Origin: Kluyvera intermedia
GTDB lineage: Bacteria; Pseudomonadota; Gammaproteobacteria; Enterobacterales; Enterobacteriaceae
Assembly (NCBI RefSeq): GCF_021440345.1
Contig: NZ_JAKCNS010000005.1
Span: 25,313-89,312 of the forward strand
Length of the DNA: 64,000 nucleotides
Direction of reading: 5' to 3'
Shown: positions 46,002 to 55,470 of the stretch, in pieces
Position numbering within the stretch: the stretch's first letter is position 1
Layout of the letters: the number at the start of each line of letters is the position of its first letter
The notes under the pieces: model-generated
The model's database searches: none
The model's input: only the letters and a program-made list of their open reading frames with translations
What the model was told of the DNA's origin: nothing
Made by a program: the position numbers and the translations under genes

Positions 46002-48038
46002 ATGAAACTCGCCGCAATCCTACCGTTACTGTTCCCCGCCTTCGCCAGCGCCGCAAGCTGGACGATGGATGACTTCCCTGCCTTTTCCGCCGACGGGACG
46101 GGAAAATTCAGCAGCCAAAAAACACTCACGAAGGGTACTCGCCCTCTCAAACTGAATTTTGACCGCAAGTGCTGGCAGCCCACTTCCGCCATTCGGCTCA
46201 ATCAGATGCTCTCTCTGGAGCCCTGCCGGGGGGATGCTCCCCAGTGGCGACTGTTCCGCGATGGCGTGTATACGCTGGAAGTGGACACCCGATCCGGTAC
46301 ACCAACGCTGACGATTGCGGTCAAAAGCGCCGCCGAGAGCAACGTCGAACAGGTCAACGTCCGCCAGTGCCCTCGCTGGGATGGAAAACCGCTGACGCTG
46401 GATGTCGCCAAAACATTTGCGGAGGGTAGTACCGTCCGCGATTTCTACAGCGGACAAACGGCGGTGGTGCAACAAGGAAAAATCACGCTCCAGCCTGCCG
46501 ACGGCAGTAATGGCCTGTTGTTGCTTGAAAGTGCAGACGTAACTCAGAGTGCACCGTTTAGCTGGCATAACGCGACGGTTTACTTCGTACTGACCGACCG
46601 CTTTGTCAACGGCGACCCCAGCAACGACAACAGCTATGGGCGGCATAAAGACGGTATGCAGGAAATTGGCACCTTCCACGGTGGCGACCTTAAAGGGTTA
46701 ACCAGCAAGCTGGATTATCTCCAGCAGCTCGGTGTCAATGCGCTGTGGATAAGCTCCCCGCTTGAGCAAATCCACGGCTGGGTCGGCGGCGGCACCAAAG
46801 GTGACTTCCCTCATTATGCCTATCATGGTTACTACACCCAGGACTGGACACGGCTTGATGCCAATATGGGCACCGAGGACGACCTGCGCGCGCTGGTCGA
46901 TGGAGCCCACCAGCGTGGCATTCGCGTTCTGTTTGATGTCGTCATGAATCACACCGGTTACGCCACGCTTGCCGACATGCAGCAATATCAGTTTGGCGCG
47001 CTGTACCTTCAAGGCGATGAGATAAGAAAAACGCTAGGCCAGCACTGGACCGACTGGAAGCCCGGCCCGGGGCAAACCTGGCACAGCTTTAACGACTACA
47101 TCAATTTCAGCGATAAAGCCGGATGGGAGAAATGGTGGGGCAAAGCGTGGATCCGTACCGACATTGGCGATTATGACAATCCCGGCTTTGACGATCTGAC
47201 CATGTCGCTGGCGTTCTTACCCGATCTGAAAACCGAGTCCACCACGCCGGCCGGGCTACCCAATTTCTATCGTCACAAACCGGATACTCATGCCAAAGCT
47301 ATCGACGGCTACACGCCGCGCGACTACCTCACCCACTGGCTCAGCCAATGGGTGCGCGATTACGGCATTGATGGTTTTCGCGTCGATACCGCCAAACATG
47401 TTGAAATGGCGGGATGGCAGCAGTTGAAAACACAGTCTATTGAAGCGCTCGCCGCATGGAAAAAAGCCAACCCGCAAAAGGCGCTGGATGACGCGCCATT
47501 CTGGATGACGGGCGAGGCCTGGGGTCATGGTGTAATGGAGAGCGAATATTACCGCCATGGCTTTGACGCCATGATTAACTTTGATTACCAGGATCATGCG
47601 ACGAAAGCCGCAAGTTGTCTGGCGAATATCGATCCCACCTGGCAGCAAATGGCCGACAAACTACAGCACTTTAATGTCCTGAGCTATTTGTCATCCCACG
47701 ATACCCGTCTGTTCCGCGAGAACGGCAGTCACGCCGCCGAACTGTTGTTGCTGACTCCAGGCACGGTGCAAATTTTCTACGGCGATGAGTCCAACCGTCC
47801 GTTTGGCCCAACCGGCTCTGACCCACTACAGGGCACGCGTTCGCAGATGAACTGGCAGGATATTGCAGGCAAGTCTGCCGAGACGGTTGGACACTGGCAG
47901 AAATTGGGGCAATTCCGCGCTCGTCATTCTGCCGTTGGCATGGGTAAACAGACGACGCTCTCGTTACCCCAGGGCTACGGTTTTGTCCGTGAAAATGGGC
48001 AGGACAAAGTGATGGTGGTTTGGGCCGGTAATCACTGA
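46002..48038 (+). CDS. malS: MalS, periplasmic alpha-amylase
   Basis: 678 residues (676 in E. coli). Signal peptide about residues 1-17 (MKLAAILPLLFPAFASA). Glycosyl hydrolase family 13: VYFVLTDRFVNGD, VVMNHTG (region I), GFRVDTAKHVEM (region II, nucleophile Asp), MTGEAWGHG (region III, acid/base Glu) and LSSHDTRLF (region IV). It cleaves maltodextrins longer than maltohexaose in the periplasm. A perfect hairpin follows the stop. Confidence 0.96.
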   Translation: MKLAAILPLLFPAFASAASWTMDDFPAFSADGTGKFSSQKTLTKGTRPLKLNFDRKCWQPTSAIRLNQMLSLEPCRGDAPQWRLFRDGVYTLEVDTRSGTPTLTIAVKSAAESNVEQVNVRQCPRWDGKPLTLDVAKTFAEGSTVRDFYSGQTAVVQQGKITLQPADGSNGLLLLESADVTQSAPFSWHNATVYFVLTDRFVNGDPSNDNSYGRHKDGMQEIGTFHGGDLKGLTSKLDYLQQLGVNALWISSPLEQIHGWVGGGTKGDFPHYAYHGYYTQDWTRLDANMGTEDDLRALVDGAHQRGIRVLFDVVMNHTGYATLADMQQYQFGALYLQGDEIRKTLGQHWTDWKPGPGQTWHSFNDYINFSDKAGWEKWWGKAWIRTDIGDYDNPGFDDLTMSLAFLPDLKTESTTPAGLPNFYRHKPDTHAKAIDGYTPRDYLTHWLSQWVRDYGIDGFRVDTAKHVEMAGWQQLKTQSIEALAAWKKANPQKALDDAPFWMTGEAWGHGVMESEYYRHGFDAMINFDYQDHATKAASCLANIDPTWQQMADKLQHFNVLSYLSSHDTRLFRENGSHAAELLLLTPGTVQIFYGDESNRPFGPTGSDPLQGTRSQMNWQDIAGKSAETVGHWQKLGQFRARHSAVGMGKQTTLSLPQGYGFVRENGQDKVMVVWAGNH

Positions 48039-48050
48039 TTTATACTTCAC

Positions 48051-48079
48051 ATAACCCTGCGCCTCAGGCGCAGGGTTAT
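48051..48079 (+). terminator. hairpin after malS
   Basis: A perfect 13-bp stem ATAACCCTGCGCC / GGCGCAGGGTTAT with loop TCA, 12 bp past the stop. The following sequence is not T-rich, so termination is probable but not certain. Confidence 0.7.
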
Positions 48080-48211
48080 CAGAATAAAATACCGTCCAAT
48101 AGTTAAAGTAACGCGTTATACGCTACACAAGCCTACGGAGGGCCATTTGCACCACATCGTGAGTGGCGTTATCGTTACCCACTTCACAGAACAAGCAATA
48201 GAAAATCAGCT

Positions 48212-49465
48212 ATGACATTCTCACTTTTCGGCGACAAGTTTACCCGCCATACAGGCATCGCCCGCCTGATGGAAGACCTCAACGACGGTTTACGCACCCC
48301 TGGCGCTATCATGCTCGGCGGCGGTAATCCGGCGCAGATCCCAGAGATGAATTCATACTTCACGAATCTCCTGGCTGAGATGCTGGAAAGCGGCAAACTC
48401 TCTGAAGCACTTTGTAATTATGATGGCCCGCAGGGGAAGAATGATCTGCTGGTTGCCCTCGCCGATATGCTGCGTAATGAATTAGGTTGGGAGATTGGCC
48501 CACAGAATATTGCACTGACAAATGGCAGCCAAAGCGCATTTTTCTACTTGTTTAATCTGTTTGCCGGGCGTCGCGCGGATGGCACGACCCGCAAGGTGCT
48601 TTTCCCTCTGACACCAGAGTATATCGGCTACGCGGATTCGGGACTCGAAGACGACCTCTTCGTTTCCACCCGTCCTCATATTGAGTTGCTTCCTGAAGGG
48701 CAGTTTAAGTACCACGTCGATTTCGATAATTTGCCGATTGGTGAAGACACCGGGATGATTTGCGTCTCGCGCCCAACCAACCCAACGGGTAACGTCATCA
48801 CCGATGACGAAGTGAAACAGCTGGATGCGTTAGCGACCCACCACGGCATACCGTTGGTTATCGACAACGCCTATGGCGTTCCCTTTCCGGGAATTATCTT
48901 CAGCGAAGCCACGCCGCTGTGGAATCCAAACACCGTACTGTGCATGAGTCTGTCCAAACTTGGCCTGCCGGGCAGTCGCTGCGGGATTATTATCGCCAAC
49001 GAGGAGATTATTACCGCCATCAGCAACATGAACGGCATTATCAGCCTTGCCCCCGGCGGAGTTGGGCCTGCCATCATGTGCGAAATGATCAAGCGCAAGG
49101 AGCTGCTGCACTTATCTGAAACGGTGATCAAACCGTTTTACTACCAGCGGGTACAGGAAACGATCGCGACGATTCGCCGCTATCTGCCCGAAGAGCGCTG
49201 CCTCATCCATAAACCGGAAGGGGCTATTTTCCTGTGGCTGTGGTTTAAAGATTTGCCCATTACCACTGAAGAACTGTATCAGCGGTTGAAAAAACGCGGC
49301 GTTCTGATGGTCCCTGGCGACTTATTCTTCCCGGGCCTGGATAAACCCTGGGAGCATACTCATCAATGTATGCGTATGAACTATGTTCCGGAACCAGAAA
49401 AAATAGAAGCAGGGATTAAGATCCTTGCCGAAGAAATTGAAATAGCCTGGAACGAAAGCCTGTAA
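48212..49465 (+). CDS. avtA: AvtA, valine-pyruvate aminotransferase
   Basis: 417 residues, the E. coli length. Fold-type I PLP enzyme: ICVSRPTNPTGNVITDDEV (substrate/PLP Asn), VIDNAYGVPFPG (Asp), CMSLSKLGLPGSRCG with the PLP lysine in SLSKLG. It interconverts valine and pyruvate with 2-ketoisovalerate and alanine. In E. coli it is repressed by alanine or leucine. Confidence 0.96.
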   Translation: MTFSLFGDKFTRHTGIARLMEDLNDGLRTPGAIMLGGGNPAQIPEMNSYFTNLLAEMLESGKLSEALCNYDGPQGKNDLLVALADMLRNELGWEIGPQNIALTNGSQSAFFYLFNLFAGRRADGTTRKVLFPLTPEYIGYADSGLEDDLFVSTRPHIELLPEGQFKYHVDFDNLPIGEDTGMICVSRPTNPTGNVITDDEVKQLDALATHHGIPLVIDNAYGVPFPGIIFSEATPLWNPNTVLCMSLSKLGLPGSRCGIIIANEEIITAISNMNGIISLAPGGVGPAIMCEMIKRKELLHLSETVIKPFYYQRVQETIATIRRYLPEERCLIHKPEGAIFLWLWFKDLPITTEELYQRLKKRGVLMVPGDLFFPGLDKPWEHTHQCMRMNYVPEPEKIEAGIKILAEEIEIAWNESL

Positions 49466-49473
49466 TATAGGAT

Positions 49474-49507
49474 ATATCAGTCTCTAATTATAGAGGCTGA
49501 TATTTTC
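49474..49507 (+). terminator. avtA terminator
   Basis: ATATCAGTCTCTA-ATTA-TAGAGGCTGATAT with one G-T pair, then TTTTC. Confidence 0.85.
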
Positions 49508-49825
49508 TGTGATCCCGGTTGTTATTTAGTAAATATCAACGCTAAAGTTCAACGCCCTCCCCCACTCGGATTACTCCCAATTTATTATTCCATTTAACTT
49601 CCGCTAAACAATCACCCCCATTATTTATTCCGGCTTACTATGTTAAAAACGGAGTAACAGCATGTTTCATAACGGCATATTATTTTACATAGCAGACTTG
49701 GTTTATTCCTAAGTTAAATCGGATTTTTCAAACTTTCGTATGAAAAAAAACACCCCGTGCAAGGCTTATTTTTCTACTTACACTGACTAATACGCACTCG
49801 GCGTTTTAACTGGTGGAGAAGAATC
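49508..49825 (+). promoter_or_regulatory. AT-rich upstream region of the lipoprotein/TpsB locus
   Basis: About 318 bp with markedly lower GC than the neighbouring genes and no ORF. It presumably contains the promoter of the lipoprotein gene. No operator or strong hexamer pair was recognised. GTGGAGAAGAATC precedes the start at 49826. Confidence 0.4.
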
Positions 49826-50923
49826 ATGACTTCTAATAACGTTAGCCACTTAAGCATTATTGCAGTGGCAGTACTGATTGCATTCTCACTCTCTGCCTGT
49901 AGCGGTAGCGGCGGAGGTTCTCATTCAACGGCTAAAAATGGCACTACCCAGGGCGGGGGTGGCGGTACAGGCGGTGGTGGTGGCGGTACAGGTGGCGGCG
50001 GTACTGGCGGTGGCGGCACCGGCGGCGGGTCAACCGCCAGCAACGCAGGAAATAACATCCTCGGCGATGCGGGTGAAGCGGTCTCTGGCGTAGGTGACAC
50101 GCTGGGCGGTCTGGGTAGCCAGCTGGCAACGAGCACCGGCAACAACCCGGTGACCTCCACCATTTCAACCACCGTAAGCGGTGTGGGTAACGCCGTCGAC
50201 ACGCTGGGAACCGGCGTCACGAACGGCGTGGGTAATTCATCCAATGCCAACGGCGTCGGGACAACGCTTCAGGGAACGACCAGCACCGTCACCGTATTAG
50301 GCAATACCGTGTCCGGCGTGGGAAGTAACCTATCAACCAGCACATCGGGAACACCGGTCGCAGGGGTGACAGGCGTTGTAGGTAATGTCGTCAACAGCGC
50401 GGGCCAGATTGTCAGCAGTACCGGCAGCGGATTGACCAGCACGCTGCAAAGCCCTGGTGCGACAGCTGCAACAACGGGCGTCACCTCAGTGGTCAACAAT
50501 ACGCTGGGCGGCGTACAGGGCGTGACGCAAGGCGTCGGCTCGGCCACCGGTCTTGGTACCCCGGTTAATGGCCTGCTGACACAAGTGGGCACCTCCGTTA
50601 GCGGCGTGGGCAACCAGGTCGGAACATCATCCCCAGCCTTGGGCGGCGTAGGGCAGGTGGTCTCCAGCGTCGGCAATATCGTCACCGATGCAGGCGGTCT
50701 GGTGAAACCTACCGGCACACAAACGGGCAGCGGCGGCCTGCTGGCGAGCAACTCTCTTGGCTCAACGCTTAACACCACCGTAAGCTCACTGACCGGCAGT
50801 CTTAACGTCAGCACATCAGCCAGCGCGAGTGCCAGCGGTAGCGCAACTGGCAGCAGCACAACAACAACCAGTCCTGTTGGTGGATTATCTGGTTTGCTCG
50901 GCGGGTTAAGCGGTAAAAAATAA
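49826..50923 (+). CDS. repetitive Gly/Ser/Thr/Val-rich lipoprotein, probable partner of the adjacent TpsB
   Basis: 365 residues. The lipoprotein signal ends in FSLSAC (Cys about residue 25) with Ser at +2, predicting outer-membrane sorting. A poly-Gly tether (about residues 43-69, units such as GGGGT) follows. The rest is a degenerate repeat built around VSGVGN (about residues 86, 117, 162 and 261) with many T, S, N and G. The mature part has no Trp, Tyr, Phe, Met or Arg, no Cys beyond the lipobox and almost no charge. Databases tend to label such proteins collagen-like, but no regular GXY collagen repeat is seen. Its place directly before a TpsB gene suggests a surface-displayed or released product. 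No function is known to me. Confidence 0.8.
   Translation: MTSNNVSHLSIIAVAVLIAFSLSACSGSGGGSHSTAKNGTTQGGGGGTGGGGGGTGGGGTGGGGTGGGSTASNAGNNILGDAGEAVSGVGDTLGGLGSQLATSTGNNPVTSTISTTVSGVGNAVDTLGTGVTNGVGNSSNANGVGTTLQGTTSTVTVLGNTVSGVGSNLSTSTSGTPVAGVTGVVGNVVNSAGQIVSSTGSGLTSTLQSPGATAATTGVTSVVNNTLGGVQGVTQGVGSATGLGTPVNGLLTQVGTSVSGVGNQVGTSSPALGGVGQVVSSVGNIVTDAGGLVKPTGTQTGSGGLLASNSLGSTLNTTVSSLTGSLNVSTSASASASGSATGSSTTTTSPVGGLSGLLGGLSGKK
49952..50032 (+). repeat. in-frame tandem glycine-codon repeat
   Basis: Five consecutive units of GGN codons ending in ACA/ACT/ACC or TCA (18, 21, 15, 15 and 12 bp), encoding GGGGGT, GGGGGGT, GGGGT, GGGGT and GGGS. All unit lengths are multiples of three, so gain or loss would change tether length without a frameshift. 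Confidence 0.85.
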
Positions 50924-50946
50924 GCTATATATTTATTAATGCTTTC

Positions 50947-50975
50947 CGTGCCCCCGCAATGGGGGCACGTTTTTT
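50947..50975 (+). terminator. terminator between the lipoprotein and TpsB genes
   Basis: CGTGCCCCC-GCAAT-GGGGGCACG followed by six T. The downstream transporter must be made by readthrough or from its own promoter. Confidence 0.9.
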
Positions 50976-51028
50976 AAGCAGCATAACAAGAATCATCCTT
51001 GCACAATAAAATACACAAGGAATGCGTC

Positions 51029-52744
51029 ATGAAAACTACCCTGGTTTATGCGCTATCGGGGGTCGTTCTGCTTAATATAGCCAGAGCCGACACATTACCC
51101 GCGTTAATTGACCCGAATAACCCCGCTAAAGCGGAACGTAACAGCACTCCGCAAACGCCCCCTGCCGCCACCCCAAGTTTAACCGTCAGCGTTCCCAAAA
51201 ATAAATTAACCCCTGAAACGTTGATTAAAGTTGATCATATTCAATTTATTGGCGGTACGGTTTATCCGTTAAAAGAGTTATTACAACCTTTTGCTCCTTA
51301 CGCGCATAAACAGGTTCCTTTAAAAACAATCATTGGGATCGTTAACGATATTACATTGCGTTATCGAGCCGATGGCTACCCGCTCTCTTATGCCTGGCTG
51401 CCGGATAACAATTACCAGGACGGTACTATCAAGATAGTGTTGGTCGAAGGTTACGTCGCCCACAGCGATATTCAAAGTAACAATCCCAATATTGCGGAAC
51501 GCTTAAAGCGATTAGCCGCCAAAATCATGGCAGAGAAGCCGCTGACCCAAGCCACCTTTGACCGCTATACCCAGCTGATGACGCGCACCCCTGGCGTCAC
51601 CGTCGATGCCAACGCGCAGCTACCGCAGAATATTTATGGCGCCGCTGCTATGCAGGCCAAAAGCATCCAGCCGCATATCTGGGACATCTCATCAACGCTC
51701 GACACCCGCCGCAACCAGAATATGGCATTCGTCAACGGCTCGCTGAGTAACCTCACCAGCTATGGCGATCAGTTGGGCATTGCGACCCTTATCCCGCTGG
51801 ATAGCTCGACGCGTAAATCATACCTGGGGATGAACTACCAACAGTTCCTGAGCGATGAGGGGCTGATGATGCAGCTAAAAGGCAGTTTTTATCGTGATAA
51901 TCCGCGCGACTACTCGCGGTTACTGACCTTCACCGACGGTTATCTTGATTCCCGCCAGAAAACCACCCAATACAATGGTGGCGCAACCTTCAGCTATCCG
52001 GTTGTCCTCACCGGCAAACAGCAGTTCAACATTAACGGTGGGATGGATTACACCGACAGACGCAACGATAACAACATCCGCGCAATTTTGAACGATGAAA
52101 CGCTGGGGGATGCGACGCAAAAAACGCATGTCCGTTACCCGGCACTTGAATTCGGTATGAATGGTTTCCAGGCATTTGAGCGGGCCAGCATTAACGGTAA
52201 ATTGACGTTACGTCAGGGTATTAACGCGGGCTCGTTAGCCGACTCGGCCCCCATCCAGGGCAACAATCTATCGTTTACGTTGTGGAAAAGTAATATCGAC
52301 GCGGCCTGGATGGTAACCGATACCTGGCGCCTGTCGACATCAATGGAAGGGGATTGGTCAGACAACGATCTACCGGAACCTGAACGCGTGAGCTTCGGTG
52401 CCCAACGTTTTGGTCGCGGCTACCAGGACGGTGAGGCCAGCGGCGATTATGGCTACGGCGGGCAGGTCGAAGTGCGTTATCTGCACCAGCGTAAGGAGAG
52501 TACCTGGATTGCCACCGTTCAGCCTTACGTTCTGGCCGATACCGCGCAGACCTGGTTCAACACCCAGGGGCTGCCTCATCAACGGCTGGCATCCGTGGCC
52601 ACCGGTGTGATGTTTGGCGATAACAAACACTACAGCCTGACGGTCGAAGCGGCGCGCCCGGTCGGTGATTTACCGACCGATAGCCATAAGCGCGACTGGC
52701 GCTATAGCCTGACGCTAAGCTGGAACTTCAACAACCTACATTAG
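51029..52744 (+). CDS. TpsB/FhaC/ShlB-family outer-membrane transporter
   Basis: 571 residues from ATG 51029 (AAGGA upstream, MKTTLVYALSG); the frame extends ten residues further but without a signal-peptide start. Signal peptide about residues 1-20 (ending ARA). A Pro/Thr-rich linker is followed by a POTRA-type domain (VDHIQFIGGTVYPLKELL to KIVLVEGYV). The C-terminal 16-strand barrel includes the conserved RFGRGYQDGE (VRGY-like loop-6 motif). TpsB proteins export a partner carrying a TPS domain; none is present here, so the lipoprotein next door is the likely client. It ends 9 bp inside the convergent ysaA. Confidence 0.88.
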   Translation: MKTTLVYALSGVVLLNIARADTLPALIDPNNPAKAERNSTPQTPPAATPSLTVSVPKNKLTPETLIKVDHIQFIGGTVYPLKELLQPFAPYAHKQVPLKTIIGIVNDITLRYRADGYPLSYAWLPDNNYQDGTIKIVLVEGYVAHSDIQSNNPNIAERLKRLAAKIMAEKPLTQATFDRYTQLMTRTPGVTVDANAQLPQNIYGAAAMQAKSIQPHIWDISSTLDTRRNQNMAFVNGSLSNLTSYGDQLGIATLIPLDSSTRKSYLGMNYQQFLSDEGLMMQLKGSFYRDNPRDYSRLLTFTDGYLDSRQKTTQYNGGATFSYPVVLTGKQQFNINGGMDYTDRRNDNNIRAILNDETLGDATQKTHVRYPALEFGMNGFQAFERASINGKLTLRQGINAGSLADSAPIQGNNLSFTLWKSNIDAAWMVTDTWRLSTSMEGDWSDNDLPEPERVSFGAQRFGRGYQDGEASGDYGYGGQVEVRYLHQRKESTWIATVQPYVLADTAQTWFNTQGLPHQRLASVATGVMFGDNKHYSLTVEAARPVGDLPTDSHKRDWRYSLTLSWNFNNLH

Positions 52745-53197
52745 TTTCGGCGTAGCAGCCTGCCCAACATCGACACAGGCCAGCGCCTGCGTTGGGCAAG
52801 CTGCCACGCAGGCGGGGCCTTCTTCGCGATGGCGGCATAAATCACACTTGATAGCCTGTGGTCGCGACTGCTGCACGGCCACGGTCATCGCGCCAAACGG
52901 GCATGCCAGCATACAGCTCTTACAGCCGATACAACGCGACTGCTCAACCCGAACGTAGCCGGTTTCCCGGGTAATCGCACCGGTTGGACAGACGTTGCTA
53001 CACGGCGCATCTTCACAATGATGGCAGGTTACCGCGGTTGAAAAGGTATCGCCCTTCACCACCCGTATACGCGGAAGGAAAGCATCCCGCGATACGCTGG
53101 CGCACGCTTGCTGCGCCTGATGAGCCACCACGCAGGCCACTTCACAGGTACGACAGCCAATGCACTTCATTGAATCAGCGACAATAAACGGGTTCAT
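52736..53197 (-). CDS. ysaA: YsaA, 4Fe-4S ferredoxin-like electron-transfer protein
   Basis: 153 residues with four cysteine clusters of the HycB/DmsB type: CIGCRTCEVACVVAH, CHHCEDAPCSNVCPTGAI, CIGCKSCMLACPFGAM and CDLCRHREEGPACVAACP. These fit four [4Fe-4S] clusters. There is no signal peptide, so it is cytosolic. The redox partner is unknown. Its 3' end overlaps the TpsB gene by 9 bp. Confidence 0.9.
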   Translation of the reverse strand: MNPFIVADSMKCIGCRTCEVACVVAHQAQQACASVSRDAFLPRIRVVKGDTFSTAVTCHHCEDAPCSNVCPTGAITRETGYVRVEQSRCIGCKSCMLACPFGAMTVAVQQSRPQAIKCDLCRHREEGPACVAACPTQALACVDVGQAATPKLM

Positions 53198-53349
53198 TCT
53201 CCACTCCGCTGTGGACGATAAACCCTAAGAGTGCCAGAGCAAGCCGCCGCGCTGCTTTGATCCGACATGGGTGAGGAGCACTTTTTGTAATATGTCAGAA
53301 CTCATTCAGTCATTTGCCTCAGGCCGAGTTGATATGTTCCTTACAGTAA

Positions 53350-53399
53350 CGCCGCTTCCACGCGGCGGGCGTCAGCCCGGCAGGTTCCTCTTGCCGGGC
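53350..53399. repeat. paired hairpins upstream of the small membrane protein gene
   Basis: CGCCGC-TTCCAC-GCGGCG (53350-53367) and GCCCGGCA / TGCCGGGC (53375-53382, 53392-53399). There is no T-run on either strand. They could be a REP pair or leader structure. Confidence 0.5.
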
Positions 53400-53456
53400 C
53401 AAAAAGATTCCGCCATGATGCCAACAGAGAGTTAACCATCACCATGAGGAATCAGT

Positions 53457-53768
53457 ATGAGCAAGGATGTCCCGCCAGTCGTCAGTATTAAACGCGTCAA
53501 AGCCTCCGTCATCTACCGCCTGATGCTTATCGGCCTTGCGGTGCCGATGCTGATTTTTAGCTTATTTTGCGGCGTGATGGGGATTTTCGGTTACGACATG
53601 GTGAAGTGGAACGACGAGTCCATCCACGGCATTCTTGCCCTGCCGGTGGCGCTGTTTAGCGGCCTGATGGTTACGGTATTCTTTACGGCATTCCTGGGTT
53701 CCATCATCTGCCTCGGCCTGTGGATTTACAGCCGCTTCCGGCCGCTGCAGGTCAAAACATTTGATTAA
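53457..53768 (+). CDS. small two-helix inner-membrane protein, unrecognised
   Basis: 103 residues. Two hydrophobic segments (about 20-45 and 57-92) are separated by KWNDESIHG, with short charged termini (MSKDVPP, RPLQVKTFD). There is no signal peptidase motif. I do not recognise a named family. It has a good start context (GAGGAATCAGT) and is followed by a hairpin, so it is very likely a real gene. Confidence 0.7.
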   Translation: MSKDVPPVVSIKRVKASVIYRLMLIGLAVPMLIFSLFCGVMGIFGYDMVKWNDESIHGILALPVALFSGLMVTVFFTAFLGSIICLGLWIYSRFRPLQVKTFD

Positions 53769-53772
53769 ATAA

Positions 53773-53804
53773 CAGGCCCGGCGAGCACAGCGCAACCGGG
53801 CCTG
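53773..53804. terminator. hairpin between the small membrane protein and aldB
   Basis: CAGGCCCGG / CCGGGCCTG, 9-bp stem and 14-nt loop between convergent genes. Confidence 0.65.
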
Positions 53805-53812
53805 TCACTACC

Positions 53813-55351
53813 TTAGAACAGTCCCAACGGTTTATCCGAATAGCTCACCAGCAGACATTTCGTCTGTTGGTAATGTTCCAGCATCATTTTGTGGGTTTCG
53901 CGCCCAATACCGGACTGCTTATAGCCGCCAAACGCCGCATGCGCGGGGTATGCGTGATAGCAGTTGGTCCACACGCGCCCGGCCTGAATGCCACGCCCCA
54001 TTTTATATGCCAGATTACCATTACGACTCCACACGCCCGCCCCCAGGCCATATTGCGTATCGTTGGCCAGCGCCAGCGCTTCCTCCACGGTTTTGAAGGT
54101 CGTTACCGCCAGCACTGGGCCAAAGATTTCTTCCTGGAAAACGCGCATGTTGTTTTGACCAAACAGGATAGTCGGCTCAAGGTAATAGCCGTCCTTCAGC
54201 TCGCCTTCCAGATGCTTGCGCCGCCCGCCGGTCAACACATCCGCGCCTTCTTTTTTACCAATATCAATGTAGTTGAGGATGGTTTCCATCTGCCCTTGTG
54301 AGACCTGAGCGCCCATTTGCGTTACCGCATCCAACGGGTTCCCGCTGCGAATACGCTCGACGCGACGAATGGCTCGTTCCATAAAGCGCTCATAGATGGA
54401 TTCATGTACCAGCGCCCGGCTTGGGCAGGTGCACACTTCCCCCTGGTTAAACGCAAACAGGGCAAAGCCTTCCAGCGCTTTATCAAAGAAAGTATCTTCC
54501 TCGTCCATGACGTCGGCGAAGAAAATGTTTGGCGATTTACCGCCCAGCTCCAGGGTCACCGGAATGATGTTTTGCGTGGCGTACTGCATGATTTGCTGGC
54601 CGACTTCCGTTGAGCCGGTAAAGGCGACTTTGGCGATCCGTTTGGAGGTCGCCAGATATTCACCAATTTCGCCACCCGCCCCGTTCACCACGTTAATCAC
54701 GCCAGGCGGCAGCAGGTCACCAATAATCTCCATAAGCAGCAGTACGGACAGCGGCGTCAACCGCGCCGGTTTGAGCACAATGCAGTTACCCGCAGCCAGC
54801 GCAGGGGCCATTTTCCAGCTCGCCATCAGCAGCGGGAAGTTCCACGGGATAATTTGCGCCACCACGCCCAGCGGTTCATGGAAGTGATAAGCCACGGTGT
54901 CTTTGTCGACCTCGCTGATACCGCCCTCCTGCGCGCGAATACAGGACGCAAAGTAGCGGAAATGGTCGATGGCCAGCGGCACATCTGCGCCGTTGGTTTC
55001 ACGGATCGGTTTGCCGTTATCCCAGGTTTCGGCCGTGGCCAACAGCTCCAGGTTTTGTTCCATGCGATCGGCAATTTTCAGCAGGACCGCTGCTCGATCC
55101 TGTACGGAAGTTTGCGCCCATTTATCCTTTGCGCGATGCGCGGCATCCAGCGCTAAGTCGATATCGCGCGTCCCTGACGAAGCCACTTCACATAAAAGCT
55201 GGCCGGTGACTGGTGTGAGGTTTTTATAGTATTCACCATCAGCCGGAGCGACCCACTCTCCGCCGATAAAGTTGTCGTAGCGTGCTTTCAATTTAAAGGG
55301 GAAACCATATTCGCCGGGCTGGATACGTGATGAAGGGGGGTTATTGGTCAT
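53813..55351 (-). CDS. aldB: AldB, aldehyde dehydrogenase
   Basis: 512 residues from ATG 55351; AAGGAG is 6 bp upstream of this ATG but abuts the alternative ATG at 55357. NADP-dependent aldehyde dehydrogenase: [22 protein letters not shown], the Glu in [16 protein letters not shown] and the catalytic Cys in [12 protein letters not shown]. In E. coli it oxidises acetaldehyde and other aldehydes and is induced in stationary phase by RpoS and CRP. It lies near the alcohol dehydrogenase yiaY. Confidence 0.96.
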   Translation of the reverse strand: MTNNPPSSRIQPGEYGFPFKLKARYDNFIGGEWVAPADGEYYKNLTPVTGQLLCEVASSGTRDIDLALDAAHRAKDKWAQTSVQDRAAVLLKIADRMEQNLELLATAETWDNGKPIRETNGADVPLAIDHFRYFASCIRAQEGGISEVDKDTVAYHFHEPLGVVAQIIPWNFPLLMASWKMAPALAAGNCIVLKPARLTPLSVLLLMEIIGDLLPPGVINVVNGAGGEIGEYLATSKRIAKVAFTGSTEVGQQIMQYATQNIIPVTLELGGKSPNIFFADVMDEEDTFFDKALEGFALFAFNQGEVCTCPSRALVHESIYERFMERAIRRVERIRSGNPLDAVTQMGAQVSQGQMETILNYIDIGKKEGADVLTGGRRKHLEGELKDGYYLEPTILFGQNNMRVFQEEIFGPVLAVTTFKTVEEALALANDTQYGLGAGVWSRNGNLAYKMGRGIQAGRVWTNCYHAYPAHAAFGGYKQSGIGRETHKMMLEHYQQTKCLLVSYSDKPLGLF

Positions 55352-55470
55352 GACCATCTCCTTGCTGTGGGAATACTACAAAGGTAGACTGGCCTGGCGA
55401 AATATTCGCCAGCAGGTTACAGCTTTACGACTGCGGTCACGTTATCCGCAGCGCCTTTCAAGGAGACATA

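Noticed and set aside
49952..50032. The GGN repeat as a CRISPR or non-coding tandem array
   Set aside because: Units are degenerate, without unique spacers, and in frame within a good lipoprotein gene.
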